A stretch of 64,000 bases of DNA, taken from NCBI RefSeq assembly GCF_900163865.1, contig NZ_FUKU01000013.1, positions 310,001-374,000 on the forward strand, read 5' to 3'. Made by a program: the position numbers and the translations under genes. Shown piece by piece: positions 1 to 8,620 of this stretch. This stretch comes from Sphingobacterium sp. JB170 (GTDB taxonomy: Bacteria; Bacteroidota; Bacteroidia; Sphingobacteriales; Sphingobacteriaceae). The number at the start of each line of letters is the position of its first letter. Position 1 is the first letter of the stretch. The notes under the pieces were generated by a model. It saw only the letters and a list, made by a program, of their open reading frames with translations. It was not told the DNA's origin and searched no databases.

Positions 1-983
1 ACATTATCCGGCAACTCGATGCCGTCGGAATACATTTTCTTTTTCAAGATAGCCATCCTGGTTTCCAAATCCGGAATTTGGATATCTGCAGACAAACCCC
101 ACTTAAAACGGCTCAATAGACGCTCTTCCAAACCTGACAAATCCTTAGGTGGTTTGTCTGAAGTCAAAATAATCTGCTTCCCTGACTGATGCAAGTGATT
201 GAAAATATGGAAGAAAATGTCTTGGGTCTTTTCTTTCCCCGAAAAATTATGCACGTCGTCCATAATAATCACATCCATCGCTTGATAGAAGTTCACAAAA
301 TCATTAATCGTATTGTTCTTTAATGAATCTACGAATTGCTGACAGAACTTTTCACAAGAAACATAAATGACAAGTTTATCGGGTAAGTTCCTTTTGATCT
401 CATTACCGATTGCTTGGGCGAGGTGTGTTTTCCCTAATCCCACATCACCATACAGCATCAATGGGTTGAAGGAGGTACCTCCCGGCTTATTTGCTACGGC
501 AAATCCCGCTGAACGCGCTAATCTATTACACTCTCCTTCGATAAAATTATCAAAGGTATAGTGGTGATTGAGTTGAGGGTCTACCTGTAGCTTCTTCAAT
601 CCAGGAATAACAAATGGATTCTTAATATTCTTGTTCAAAGCAACAGGTACAGGAATAGATTGTTTTTTACCTTCAGCACCATTTCCATTCGAAGGAATGT
701 TGGTCGTGTAAGGTGTATTTGCAGAAGATTTATCTACGATGATGTTATACTCTAGACGCCCTCCTTCTCCTAAAAATTTCTTAATAGTCTTCCGAAGTAT
801 GCCTACGTAATGTTCTTCGAGCCACTCGTAGAAAAACACTGATGGTACTTGAATCGTTAAAACGTTTCCGTTCAGACCAACCGCTTTTACAGGCTCAAAC
901 CAGGTCTTAAAACTTTGCGCAGGAATGTTGTCTTTTATAATCTGCAAACAGCTATTCCAAACACTTGTACACGTTTTTTCCAT
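1..983 (-). CDS. dnaA: Chromosomal replication initiator DnaA (3' end cut by the window edge)
   Basis: AAA+ ATPase that binds DnaA boxes and opens the replication origin. Reading leftward from the ATG at 983, the N-terminal partner-binding domain begins MEKTCTSVWNSC. The Walker A GDVGLGKTH lies near residue 180 and a Walker B of the form VIIMDDVHNF follows. About 327 residues are present of the roughly 470 usual, so the C-terminal DNA-binding domain IV lies outside the window. The ATG is the first in frame after an AT-rich spacer, and the gene runs the same way as dxs upstream. Identification is secure from the order of motifs. The gene is partial only because of the edge; no damage is seen. 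Confidence 0.96.
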   Translation of the reverse strand, partial: MEKTCTSVWNSCLQIIKDNIPAQSFKTWFEPVKAVGLNGNVLTIQVPSVFFYEWLEEHYVGILRKTIKKFLGEGGRLEYNIIVDKSSANTPYTTNIPSNGNGAEGKKQSIPVPVALNKNIKNPFVIPGLKKLQVDPQLNHHYTFDNFIEGECNRLARSAGFAVANKPGGTSFNPLMLYGDVGLGKTHLAQAIGNEIKRNLPDKLVIYVSCEKFCQQFVDSLKNNTINDFVNFYQAMDVIIMDDVHNFSGKEKTQDIFFHIFNHLHQSGKQIILTSDKPPKDLSGLEERLLSRFKWGLSADIQIPDLETRMAILKKKMYSDGIELPDN

Positions 984-1353
984 TCTAAAATTGTTAATAA
1001 CTTGAAAACCAATATTTGACAAAAAATTGTTTAAAACTTTCTCTCTAGACGAAGATCACAAAAAATATTGAGCTAAAAAACTTAAATTTAAAATAAATAC
1101 AAGACGCTTAATTATCAGGTATTTATATAAAAAAACAGCTAATTATAGGCTGGAAAAATCAACCAATAAATACTTTTCAACAACAGCATTTTATAGTACT
1201 TCTCATGAGGCATTTTGATCGAAAAACAGTTTTTCGGTTAGTGGGTGTGGAAAACTATTGCTCGTTTTACGTTGTTAAATATACATGTTTTAAAAGCTAA
1301 AAAAAAGGGAAGAACTGTTAAATTCTTCCCTTTAAATTTTCGACCTCAGTTTG
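984..1353. other. AT-rich spacer between dnaA and dxs
   Basis: This 370 bp gap holds no convincing ORF. It contains the dxs terminator hairpin at 1304-1333 and a single DnaA-box-like 9-mer, TGTGGAAAA, at 1246-1254. The remainder is A/T-rich and presumably contains the dnaA promoter, but no clean TAnnTTTG element was found. With only one box it is a weaker origin candidate than the nadA-nadB gap. Confidence 0.6.
1298..1333 (-). terminator. Rho-independent terminator of dxs
   Basis: An 11 bp perfect stem (AAAGGGAAGAA at 1304-1314 with TTCTTCCCTTT at 1323-1333) has an 8 nt loop. On the minus strand it is followed by a run of T (plus-strand A run at 1298-1306). It lies just downstream of the dxs stop codon and is oriented to end dxs transcription. 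Confidence 0.8.
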
Positions 1354-3294
1354 TTACGATACGAGCGAATCAGTTTTGATTCCTCGGGTTAGTTTTTTAC
1401 ATGCCTCCACAATAGATCCGGCATCATAACCACAAAGTTTCCAAAGCTCGCCCTGTTCGCCATGTTCAATTATTTCATCAGGAATACCCAGACGCAAGAC
1501 TTGCGCCGAATATTTATGGTCAACCATAAATTCCAGAACAGCCGAACCAACCCCACCCATCAAACAGCCATCTTCCAGGGTAATTACTTTATCGTATGTT
1601 TTAAAGACCTCGTGTAACAATGACTCGTCAAGGGGCTTTGCGAAACGTAAATCGTAGTGCGCTGGATGGATGCCTTCTTGATTTAAAAGCTGAATAGCTT
1701 TGGTCGCTTCATTGCCAATTGCTCCAAAACTTAATATCGCCAGATCCTCGCCATCTTGGATTTTACGTCCCTTACCAACTTCAATAGCTGCTAGAGGGCG
1801 CTTCCAGTCCACCATAATACCTTTACCACGTGGATATCGTATAACAAATGGTCCCTGGTCGGGCAGCTGTGCGGTATACATTAAATTACGTAACTCTTCC
1901 TCATTCATCGGCGCGGAGACCACAACATTCGGTATGCATCGCATATAGGCGATATCATATGCCCCATGGTGCGTTGGCCCATCAGCCCCCACAATTCCAG
2001 CCCGGTCCAAACAAAAGACCACATTCAGACGTTGCAAAGCCACGTCGTGGATCACTTGATCATAAGAGCGCTGCATAAAGGTGGAGTAGATATTACAAAA
2101 TGGTACCAGACCTTGGGTTGCTAAACCCGCGCTAAAAGTCACCGCATGCTGCTCGGCAATACCTACATCAAAGGCCCTGTCTGGCATGGACTTCATCATG
2201 ATGTTCATCGAAGAGCCGGACGGCATAGCTGGGGTGATCCCCATTATCTTGTCATTATTCTGCGCAAGCTCGACCAACGTATGCCCGAAAACATCTTGAT
2301 ATTTTGGCGGCTGGGGCTTTTGCGAGTTATTTTTTTTGATCTCTCCGGTTATCTTGTCAAATAGTCCCGGCGCATGCCATTTGGTTTGATCTTTCTCGGC
2401 TAACGCGTAGCCCTTGCCCTTTACCGTGACCACGTGTAGCAGCTTTGGCCCCGAAATATTTTTAAGGTCCTCAATCGTCTTGGTAAGCTTCACCACGTCG
2501 TGTCCGTCGACAGGGCCGAAATAGCGAAAGTTAAGTGACTCAAAAAGATTCGCACTTTTAAGCAGTGTCCCCTTAATACTTTGTTCTAGTTTTTTTGCCC
2601 AGCCGTATGCATCAGGACCGTTCTTGGAGATCTTAGCAAGCACACCTATTAAGTCGTCCCTAAATCTATTGTAAGATTTTGAAGTCGTAATACTGGTCAA
2701 ATACTCTTTCATCGCCCCCACATTCGGGTCAATCGACATGCAGTTATCATTTAAAATAACGAGCAAATTGGATTTTTCTATCCCCGCATGGTTTAACGCT
2801 TCAAATGCCATACCTCCGGTCAAAGCGCCGTCACCAATAACGGCAACGTGTTGTCGATCCCGCTCACCCTTATATACCGAAGCAACCGCCATACCGAGCG
2901 CTGCTGAAATAGACGTGGAAGAGTGTCCTACCCCAAAAGTATCGTACTCACTCTCGCTACGCTTGGGAAAGCCCGAAAGACCACCCATCACCCGGTTGGT
3001 ATGAAAAAAATCACGCCGGCCGGTTAAAATCTTGTGTCCGTATGCTTGATGCCCGACATCAAATATAATTTGATCATACGGTGTATTGAGCGCATAATGA
3101 AGCGCTACCGTTAACTCAACAACACCCAAACTTGCCGCGAAATGTCCTCCATTTACCGACACAATGTCGATGATAAACTGGCGTAATTCTTGACAAAATT
3201 CGTCCAGCTGAGCAGGGCTCAACTGGCGTAGCTCCGCCGGATAGTGTATATTCTTTAACAATGGACCTGCCTCTACTTGCATATCTTTTCCCAT
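1354..3294 (-). CDS. dxs: 1-deoxy-D-xylulose-5-phosphate synthase
   Basis: Thiamine-diphosphate enzyme that condenses pyruvate and glyceraldehyde-3-phosphate, the first step of the MEP isoprenoid pathway; DXP also feeds thiamine and pyridoxal synthesis. The 646-residue length is normal for the family. The TPP-binding motif [18 protein letters not shown] starts at residue 154 and continues to the LNDN element near 182. The catalytic Glu lies in GIAEQHAV near residue 385, followed by a transketolase-like C-terminal domain. An in-frame ATG at codon 5 is an alternative start. It runs the same way as dnaA, has its own terminator, and is divergent from scpA. Confidence 0.97.
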   Translation of the reverse strand: MGKDMQVEAGPLLKNIHYPAELRQLSPAQLDEFCQELRQFIIDIVSVNGGHFAASLGVVELTVALHYALNTPYDQIIFDVGHQAYGHKILTGRRDFFHTNRVMGGLSGFPKRSESEYDTFGVGHSSTSISAALGMAVASVYKGERDRQHVAVIGDGALTGGMAFEALNHAGIEKSNLLVILNDNCMSIDPNVGAMKEYLTSITTSKSYNRFRDDLIGVLAKISKNGPDAYGWAKKLEQSIKGTLLKSANLFESLNFRYFGPVDGHDVVKLTKTIEDLKNISGPKLLHVVTVKGKGYALAEKDQTKWHAPGLFDKITGEIKKNNSQKPQPPKYQDVFGHTLVELAQNNDKIMGITPAMPSGSSMNIMMKSMPDRAFDVGIAEQHAVTFSAGLATQGLVPFCNIYSTFMQRSYDQVIHDVALQRLNVVFCLDRAGIVGADGPTHHGAYDIAYMRCIPNVVVSAPMNEEELRNLMYTAQLPDQGPFVIRYPRGKGIMVDWKRPLAAIEVGKGRKIQDGEDLAILSFGAIGNEATKAIQLLNQEGIHPAHYDLRFAKPLDESLLHEVFKTYDKVITLEDGCLMGGVGSAVLEFMVDHKYSAQVLRLGIPDEIIEHGEQGELWKLCGYDAGSIVEACKKLTRGIKTDSLVS

Positions 3295-3414
3295 ATAAAT
3301 AAGTTACAAATTAACGACTTATTCAGTAAAATACAGAACATCCTATTTAAATAAAAGTTTAGACTTTATAAAAAAATCTCAAAATAAAACCTTTTTTAGT
3401 CCTTGACAAATAAC

Positions 3415-3422
3415 TATTTTTG
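3415..3422 (+). promoter_or_regulatory. Bacteroidota −7-type element before scpA
   Basis: TATTTTTG fits the Bacteroidota −7 consensus TAnnTTTG and ends 8 nt before the scpA ATG, which would give a very short leader. No well-spaced −33 TTG is evident. The motif is loose in AT-rich DNA, so support is moderate. Confidence 0.4.
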
Positions 3423-3430
3423 AACTGAAT

Positions 3431-4183
3431 ATGCAGAATGAAGCCTACGAGATTAAACTAGAACAGTTCGAGGGACCGTTTGATCTACTTTTATTTTTTA
3501 TCGAGCGTGACGAATTGAATATTCACGATATCCCTATTTCTAAAATCACAGACGATTTTCTCGAATTCCTTCAACGTATGCAGTCGCTAAACATTGAACT
3601 AGCTAGTGAATTTATCTTCGTAGCTTCAACGCTAATGCGCATTAAAGCTAAAATGTTACTCCCTCGCCCGGAAACGGACGAGGCAGAAAATGAAATTGAC
3701 CTCAAACGAGAGCTAACACAAAAACTTTTGCTTTACAAGCAATTTAAGGAAATTTGTGAAGATCTCCGACATTACGAGGAAGCTCGTACGAAAATACACG
3801 CCCGCGCCAATCTGCAATATGACAATTCCATTGCCCGTAAAAAAAACAATGCAGAAGAACATCTCGATACGTTTGACCTCTACAAGCTACTTATGGTGTA
3901 CGAAAAATTAATTTTCAATTTTACCCATCGTATAAAAGAAGTTACCCATACGGTTGTCAAATACCCCTATACCATCGAACAGCAAAAGAAAGCACTTTTC
4001 GATCTCATTGCCTTAAACAGCAAGATTGATTTCCATCAAATTAAAATGAATTCGGAAAATAAAGTGCAGTTCGTCTACAACTTCCTGGCCGTACTGGAAA
4101 TGCTTCAACAAAAACTCTTAGAAATTGAAATAGGTACGGGGTACAACAACTTCTGGATTGAAAAGAAAACCGTTCTCAACTAA
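3431..4183 (+). CDS. scpA: Segregation and condensation protein A (kleisin)
   Basis: Kleisin subunit of the SMC-ScpAB condensin that organises the chromosome and helps clear newly copied origins. The 250 residues open with the family-typical stretch YEIKLEQFEGPFDLLLFFIE, which binds the SMC neck. A middle helical linker and a C-terminal winged-helix region (about 180-245) follow. It stands alone here: scpB is not adjacent. Its stop codon overlaps the end of the convergent crotonase gene by 8 bp. Location a few kb from dnaA, a candidate origin and parS-like sites fits a chromosome-segregation neighbourhood, though that link is inference. Confidence 0.93.
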   Translation: MQNEAYEIKLEQFEGPFDLLLFFIERDELNIHDIPISKITDDFLEFLQRMQSLNIELASEFIFVASTLMRIKAKMLLPRPETDEAENEIDLKRELTQKLLLYKQFKEICEDLRHYEEARTKIHARANLQYDNSIARKKNNAEEHLDTFDLYKLLMVYEKLIFNFTHRIKEVTHTVVKYPYTIEQQKKALFDLIALNSKIDFHQIKMNSENKVQFVYNFLAVLEMLQQKLLEIEIGTGYNNFWIEKKTVLN

Positions 4184-4901
4184 GTTTATTATTATCAGTT
4201 TTGATTTTAAGCGCGTTTAGCCGCTGTTTAAGGAACTCATATTGCTCACTAGGGCTTATAGCGGTTAGTTCGTTCAATGCACTAATACCGGCCATCACCA
4301 CCGCCACATCAACCTCTTGAAAATATTTAATCTTTTGATTGACGACCTGTTGCTCATATATCCCGTCAACGATTCCGAGCTGCATCGCCCTATGCACATC
4401 AAAATAATTGGTGTCTAAACAAAGTTGCAAAACTTTTTTCTGGGGCATCACCCGCGCGAGGCTTGCCATCACTTGAAAAGGAAAAATTCCCAAATTAAGT
4501 TCAGGCAGTCGAAAGCGAACATGTTCTGCAGCCAGTACGTAGGTACAGCCTAAAATAAACAGAAACCCGCCCGCAATCACATCACCCTGCAAGACCGCTA
4601 TCGATGGCTTCAGAAGCCCCTGCATCACGTCTCCTAACGAGCGGTCATCATGTTTTATCCCCGCGTTCAACACGTCTAGTTCGGGGTCCTCAAACGTCTT
4701 CAAGTCCATACCCGCACAAAAGACAGGTCCCTCAGCATTCAATAGAACAACGTTCACGTGCGGATCTTGGTTTATCCGGTTTATTGCATGGGCAATCTCA
4801 TCAATCATAGAAGGTGTGAAAGCGTTACGTTTGTCTGCTCGAGCTAAGGTCAGGGTGGCTAGCTTTTGCTCAATTGTTAACCGTATATACTTATACTGCA
4901 T
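4176..4901 (-). CDS. Enoyl-CoA hydratase/isomerase-family protein lacking one catalytic Glu
   Basis: Crotonase-fold protein of 241 residues; position suggests 3-methylglutaconyl-CoA hydratase (LiuC-like). The oxyanion-hole region FCAGMDLK (61-68) and the second acid E134 in PELNLGIFP are present. At the place of the first hydratase Glu (family GGGxEL) the sequence reads AGGFLFIL, giving Leu114. Family members without that Glu often catalyse isomerisation, hydrolysis or other chemistry, so hydratase activity is doubtful. It overlaps the upstream HMG-CoA lyase-like gene by 11 bp, indicating translational coupling. The membership call is firm; the reaction is not. Confidence 0.8.
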   Translation of the reverse strand: MQYKYIRLTIEQKLATLTLARADKRNAFTPSMIDEIAHAINRINQDPHVNVVLLNAEGPVFCAGMDLKTFEDPELDVLNAGIKHDDRSLGDVMQGLLKPSIAVLQGDVIAGGFLFILGCTYVLAAEHVRFRLPELNLGIFPFQVMASLARVMPQKKVLQLCLDTNYFDVHRAMQLGIVDGIYEQQVVNQKIKYFQEVDVAVVMAGISALNELTAISPSEQYEFLKQRLNALKIKTDNNKLS

Positions 4902-5748
4902 CGTAAATCATATCATTAAAATTTGTAATTATAGACTGTACCTTATACTGCTGACTACTTTTAAATTTATGTATTAAAAGCTCCGAAGGGATATTACCGA
5001 CTAATTCATCTTGTGCAAAAGGACAACCACCATACCCCAACACCGCGCCTTCGAAGATACGGCATCCACCTTGAAATGCAGCTTCAATCTTTTGCGCTGC
5101 TCCTCGAGCGTCACTATGCAGATGAATACTCAACTCCAAATCCGAAAACTGCGCATAGATACGGTTAAAAAGAATACCTATTTGCTCGGCCGTGGCCGCT
5201 GAGGTGGTGTCGGCAATAGAGAACTTACGAACACCAAGCCCTTTAAGGCGCTCCATCCAGCCCAACACAATATCCTCATGCCAGGGATCCTGATAAGGAT
5301 TACCGAATGCCATCGAAATATAGACCATCAATTCTGGACCGACCGACTTGTCAAGAATGTCTTTAATAGCACGAACCGAAGTAAACGATTCCTCGATACT
5401 ACGATTGGTATTGCGCCGCTGAAAAGTGTCCGACACAGAGAAAGGATAGCCCAGATAGTCAATTTTCTTAAAACCAGCCCCCATGGAGGCGCCCCGCTCG
5501 TTGGCAATGATCGCTATTAACTTAGTAGACGCTGATTTTTCAATACTTTCAATCACTTGCTCGGTATCGCGTAGCTGCGGAACAGCTTTCGCAGACACGA
5601 AGCTTCCAAAGTCTATAAAATCAAAAAGCGCCGACCCGATTAGCGCATTCAAGTAAGTTATCTTTTTGGCCGTGGGGATGAACTTGTCCATTCCTTGAAT
5701 AGCATCCCTGGGACAATCTGTAAGGAATACCGGTTGATTATTTGACAT
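4891..5748 (-). CDS. Hydroxymethylglutaryl-CoA lyase-like protein
   Basis: HMGL-like TIM-barrel enzyme of 285 residues; the family splits HMG-CoA into acetyl-CoA and acetoacetate, the last step of leucine breakdown. Metal and substrate residues are recognisable: R14-D15 in CPRDAIQG, the HLH pair H209/H211, C242 in GYGGCPFAQ and N252. The usual DGLQNE reads DAIQG, and the catalytic Glu expected before SFVS is Asp46, so it is a divergent member. It overlaps its neighbours by 11 bp on both sides, forming a tight three-gene unit. Related DRE-TIM aldol-type lyases are the alternative identity. Confidence 0.85.
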   Translation of the reverse strand: MSNNQPVFLTDCPRDAIQGMDKFIPTAKKITYLNALIGSALFDFIDFGSFVSAKAVPQLRDTEQVIESIEKSASTKLIAIIANERGASMGAGFKKIDYLGYPFSVSDTFQRRNTNRSIEESFTSVRAIKDILDKSVGPELMVYISMAFGNPYQDPWHEDIVLGWMERLKGLGVRKFSIADTTSAATAEQIGILFNRIYAQFSDLELSIHLHSDARGAAQKIEAAFQGGCRIFEGAVLGYGGCPFAQDELVGNIPSELLIHKFKSSQQYKVQSIITNFNDMIYDAV

Positions 5749-6889
5749 CTTTTCCTATTTCTCGCGAAATCACCATCCGTTGAATAGCACTGGTTCCCTC
5801 GCCTATGGTACATAATTTAGCATCTCGAAAATATTTTTCTGCAGGAAAATCTTTGGTAAACCCATATCCTCCATGTATCTGCACACTTTCATTAGACACC
5901 TCCACAGCTGTCTCCGATGCGAAGAGTTTAGCCATTGCACTTTGCTTGGTCATCGTTATACCATCATCCTTCAGCTGACCAGCCTGGCGAACCAAGAGCT
6001 CGGAAGCCTCTATCTTCGTAGCCATATCCGCCAAAGTAAAAGCGATCGACTGAAAATCAAATATCTTCCGGTTGAACTGCTTCCGTTGGTGAGCGTAAGA
6101 AAGAGCGCATTCATACGCGCCGCGGGCAATACCCAGCGATAATGCGGCGATAGATATCCGCCCTCCATCAAGAAGCTTTAACGCCTGCACGAAGCCCTCG
6201 CCGGGATTGCCGATAACTTGATCTTTATGTAGTTTACAGTTATCAAAAAATAAGCTCGCTGTCTCCGAAGCGCGCATACCCAACTTATCAATCTTCTGAC
6301 CTGCCGAAAATCCGGGCATGCCCTTTTCAACAATAAACGCTGTAACCCCTTTTTTATCGCCTTTTTCTCCCGTGCGAACCATAACGACAGCCACATCACT
6401 GCTAATGGCATGGGTGATAAAAGTTTTCGAGCCGTTTACGATATAATAATCGCCTTCCAATACGCCAGTTGTTGACAAGCCGCCAGCGTCAGATCCAGAT
6501 TCTGTTTCTGTTAACCCCCAAGCGCCCAGCCATTCTGCGGTAGCTAGCTTAGGAAGATACTTTTGTTTTTGCTCCTGGCTAGCAAACGATAAAATATGAT
6601 TTGTACATAGCGAGTTATGCGCTGCAACCGATAAACCTATAGAACCACAAACCTTAGAAATTTCATCTAAAACAGTAATATATTCTTGGTACCCCAACCC
6701 CGAACCGCCGAACTCCTCAGGTACTAGTATTCCCATAAAACCATATTCACCCAATTGTTTGAATAACTCCACAGGAAAGTGCTGACGCTCATCCCAATCC
6801 ATTATATGTGGCTTAATGTAGGTCTTAGCGAACTCTTTGACGCTCTGACGAACCAAAGCTAATTGCTCATTTTCGTAAATTTGTAACAT
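5738..6889 (-). CDS. Acyl-CoA dehydrogenase, short-chain (butyryl) type by residues
   Basis: FAD enzyme that makes an alpha,beta double bond in acyl-CoA thioesters and passes electrons to ETF. The 383 residues match the family, with WGLTETESGSD (FAD/substrate region, about 124-134) and a C-terminal helical domain. The catalytic base E364 lies in IGEGTSAIQR, the place used by short- and medium-chain enzymes. Isovaleryl-CoA dehydrogenases have Ala or Gly there and use a Glu in a D-L-E-R context; this protein reads LDGGRISIA. The neighbours suggest LiuA, but the residues favour butyryl or methyl-branched short substrates. It is the first gene of the three-gene unit. Confidence 0.9.
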   Translation of the reverse strand: MLQIYENEQLALVRQSVKEFAKTYIKPHIMDWDERQHFPVELFKQLGEYGFMGILVPEEFGGSGLGYQEYITVLDEISKVCGSIGLSVAAHNSLCTNHILSFASQEQKQKYLPKLATAEWLGAWGLTETESGSDAGGLSTTGVLEGDYYIVNGSKTFITHAISSDVAVVMVRTGEKGDKKGVTAFIVEKGMPGFSAGQKIDKLGMRASETASLFFDNCKLHKDQVIGNPGEGFVQALKLLDGGRISIAALSLGIARGAYECALSYAHQRKQFNRKIFDFQSIAFTLADMATKIEASELLVRQAGQLKDDGITMTKQSAMAKLFASETAVEVSNESVQIHGGYGFTKDFPAEKYFRDAKLCTIGEGTSAIQRMVISREIGKDVK

Positions 6890-7012
6890 AATATTTTGTA
6901 TGTTTATAACTGATTTACGAAAATTATAAAAAACAATTCACATTTTAAAATAATTGTATTTTTTACTACAATTATCGTTTATAAATTATCAAGTTTATAA
7001 AAAAACTAGATC
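6890..7012. promoter_or_regulatory. Divergent promoter region between two acyl-CoA metabolism genes
   Basis: A 123 bp, strongly AT-rich gap separates the leftward acyl-CoA dehydrogenase unit from the rightward carboxyltransferase gene, so both promoters must lie here. No unambiguous TAnnTTTG motif or palindromic operator was found by eye. Confidence 0.5.
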
Positions 7013-8620
7013 ATGCAAGAACTATTAACCGAATTAAAACAGAAAACCGAAAAACTCCATTTAGGAGGCGGAATTGATAAACTAAATAAGCATAAACAAA
7101 AAGGTAAACTATCGGCCTGGGAACGTGTATTCACCTTACTCGATACCGATAGACCCTACGTTGAAGTTGGTAAATTTGCTGGCGATAATATGTATGAAGA
7201 ACATGGCGGCTGCCCTAACGGTGGCGTAGTGGTGGTCTTAGGTTATGTGTCAGATCGCTTGTGCGTGGTCATTTCAAACGACGCGACCGTAAAAGCAGGC
7301 GCCTGGTTTCCCATTGCGGCAAAAAAAAACCTTCGCGCACAGGAAATAGCGATGGAAAATCATATTCCTATCATCTATTTGGTAGATTCGGCAGGCGTTT
7401 ATTTACCCATGCAAGATGAAATTTTTCCAGATAAGGAACATTTTGGTCGTGTTTTCAGAAACAATGCTAAAATATCGGCAATGGGAATTCCGCAGATATC
7501 CGCTATCATGGGGCCCTGCGTGGCCGGTGGAGCATACCTGCCGATCATGTCCGATTACGCACTCATCGTAGAAGGAACCGGTTCGGTATTTCTTGCAGGG
7601 TCCTATCTCGTGAAATCCTCGATTGGTGAGGACATCGATAATGAAACATTAGGCGGCGCGGTAACGCATTGCGAAATTTCCGGCGTTACTGACAACAAGT
7701 TTCCTGATGATCAAAGCTGTCTACACGCTATTCGAAATATTGTCGACAAATTCGGATCGAGCTCGCACGCTAATTTTTCAAGAGTAAAAGCACTACCCCC
7801 AGAATATGACAACGACTTTATCTACTCCTATTTACCACAAGACCGCCTAAAGCCCTACAACATGCGGGAGCTTCTAAAAGCGATCGTAGATAAAGGGTCG
7901 ATCGAAGAATATAAAACAGACTACGGTAAAACTATTATATGCACGCTGGCACGGATCGATGGCTGGGCTGTAGGCATCGTAGCCAATCAGCGTGAAATCG
8001 TTAAAGCTAAAAAGCCAGGCAACGTGAATGAACTCCAGATGGGAGGAGTAATTTATTCGGATTCGGCAGACAAAGCCGCTCGATTTATTATGAATTGTAA
8101 TCAACAAAAAATTCCGCTTGTATTCTTTCAGGATGTAACGGGATTTATGGTCGGCTCACGCTCCGAGCAGGGTGGGATTATTAAAGATGGCGCCAAAATG
8201 GTAAACGCAATGGCCAACTCTATTGTGCCTAAGTTCACCTTTATTGTAGGAAATAGTTATGGAGCAGGTAATTATGCTATGTGTGGTAAAGCCTACGACC
8301 CACGTTTGATTTATGCATGGCCGACGGCAAAAATGGCTGTCATGAGTGGTGCCTCGGCAGGAAAAACCCTTTTGCAAATACAAGAATCTACCCTTAAAGC
8401 ACAAAATATTACCCTGAGTGAGCAAGAGAAAACGACTCTGCTAAAGAAAATTGGAAATCAATATGAAAAGCAACTTAGCCCTTATTATGCTGCTGCCCGG
8501 CTCTGGGTAGATGGCGTAATAGATCCACTAGAGACAAGAAAAATAATCTCCATGGGCATAGAAGCAGCGAACCATCAACCCCTAAGTGAGTCTTATAAAG
8601 TTGGCGTGATACAAACTTAG
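7013..8620 (+). CDS. Acyl-CoA carboxylase carboxyltransferase (beta) subunit, methylcrotonyl-CoA carboxylase type
   Basis: Crotonase-superfamily carboxyltransferase that moves CO2 from carboxybiotin to an acyl-CoA. The 535 residues carry the methylcrotonyl-type signature YLVDSAGVYLP, FPDKEHFGR and GPCVAGGAYLP, and end with the second ClpP-like half containing GNSYGAGNYAMCGKAYDPR. The context suggests the leucine pathway (LiuB). No biotin carboxylase/biotin carrier subunit, its obligate partner, is adjacent. The gene is convergent with acetoacetyl-CoA synthetase, overlapping it by 4 bp. Propionyl- or geranyl-CoA carboxylase beta subunits are the alternatives. Confidence 0.88.
   Translation: MQELLTELKQKTEKLHLGGGIDKLNKHKQKGKLSAWERVFTLLDTDRPYVEVGKFAGDNMYEEHGGCPNGGVVVVLGYVSDRLCVVISNDATVKAGAWFPIAAKKNLRAQEIAMENHIPIIYLVDSAGVYLPMQDEIFPDKEHFGRVFRNNAKISAMGIPQISAIMGPCVAGGAYLPIMSDYALIVEGTGSVFLAGSYLVKSSIGEDIDNETLGGAVTHCEISGVTDNKFPDDQSCLHAIRNIVDKFGSSSHANFSRVKALPPEYDNDFIYSYLPQDRLKPYNMRELLKAIVDKGSIEEYKTDYGKTIICTLARIDGWAVGIVANQREIVKAKKPGNVNELQMGGVIYSDSADKAARFIMNCNQQKIPLVFFQDVTGFMVGSRSEQGGIIKDGAKMVNAMANSIVPKFTFIVGNSYGAGNYAMCGKAYDPRLIYAWPTAKMAVMSGASAGKTLLQIQESTLKAQNITLSEQEKTTLLKKIGNQYEKQLSPYYAAARLWVDGVIDPLETRKIISMGIEAANHQPLSESYKVGVIQT

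Noticed and set aside
984..1353. dnaA-dxs gap as the replication origin
   Set aside because: Only one DnaA-box-like 9-mer is present, against at least six in the nadA-nadB gap.
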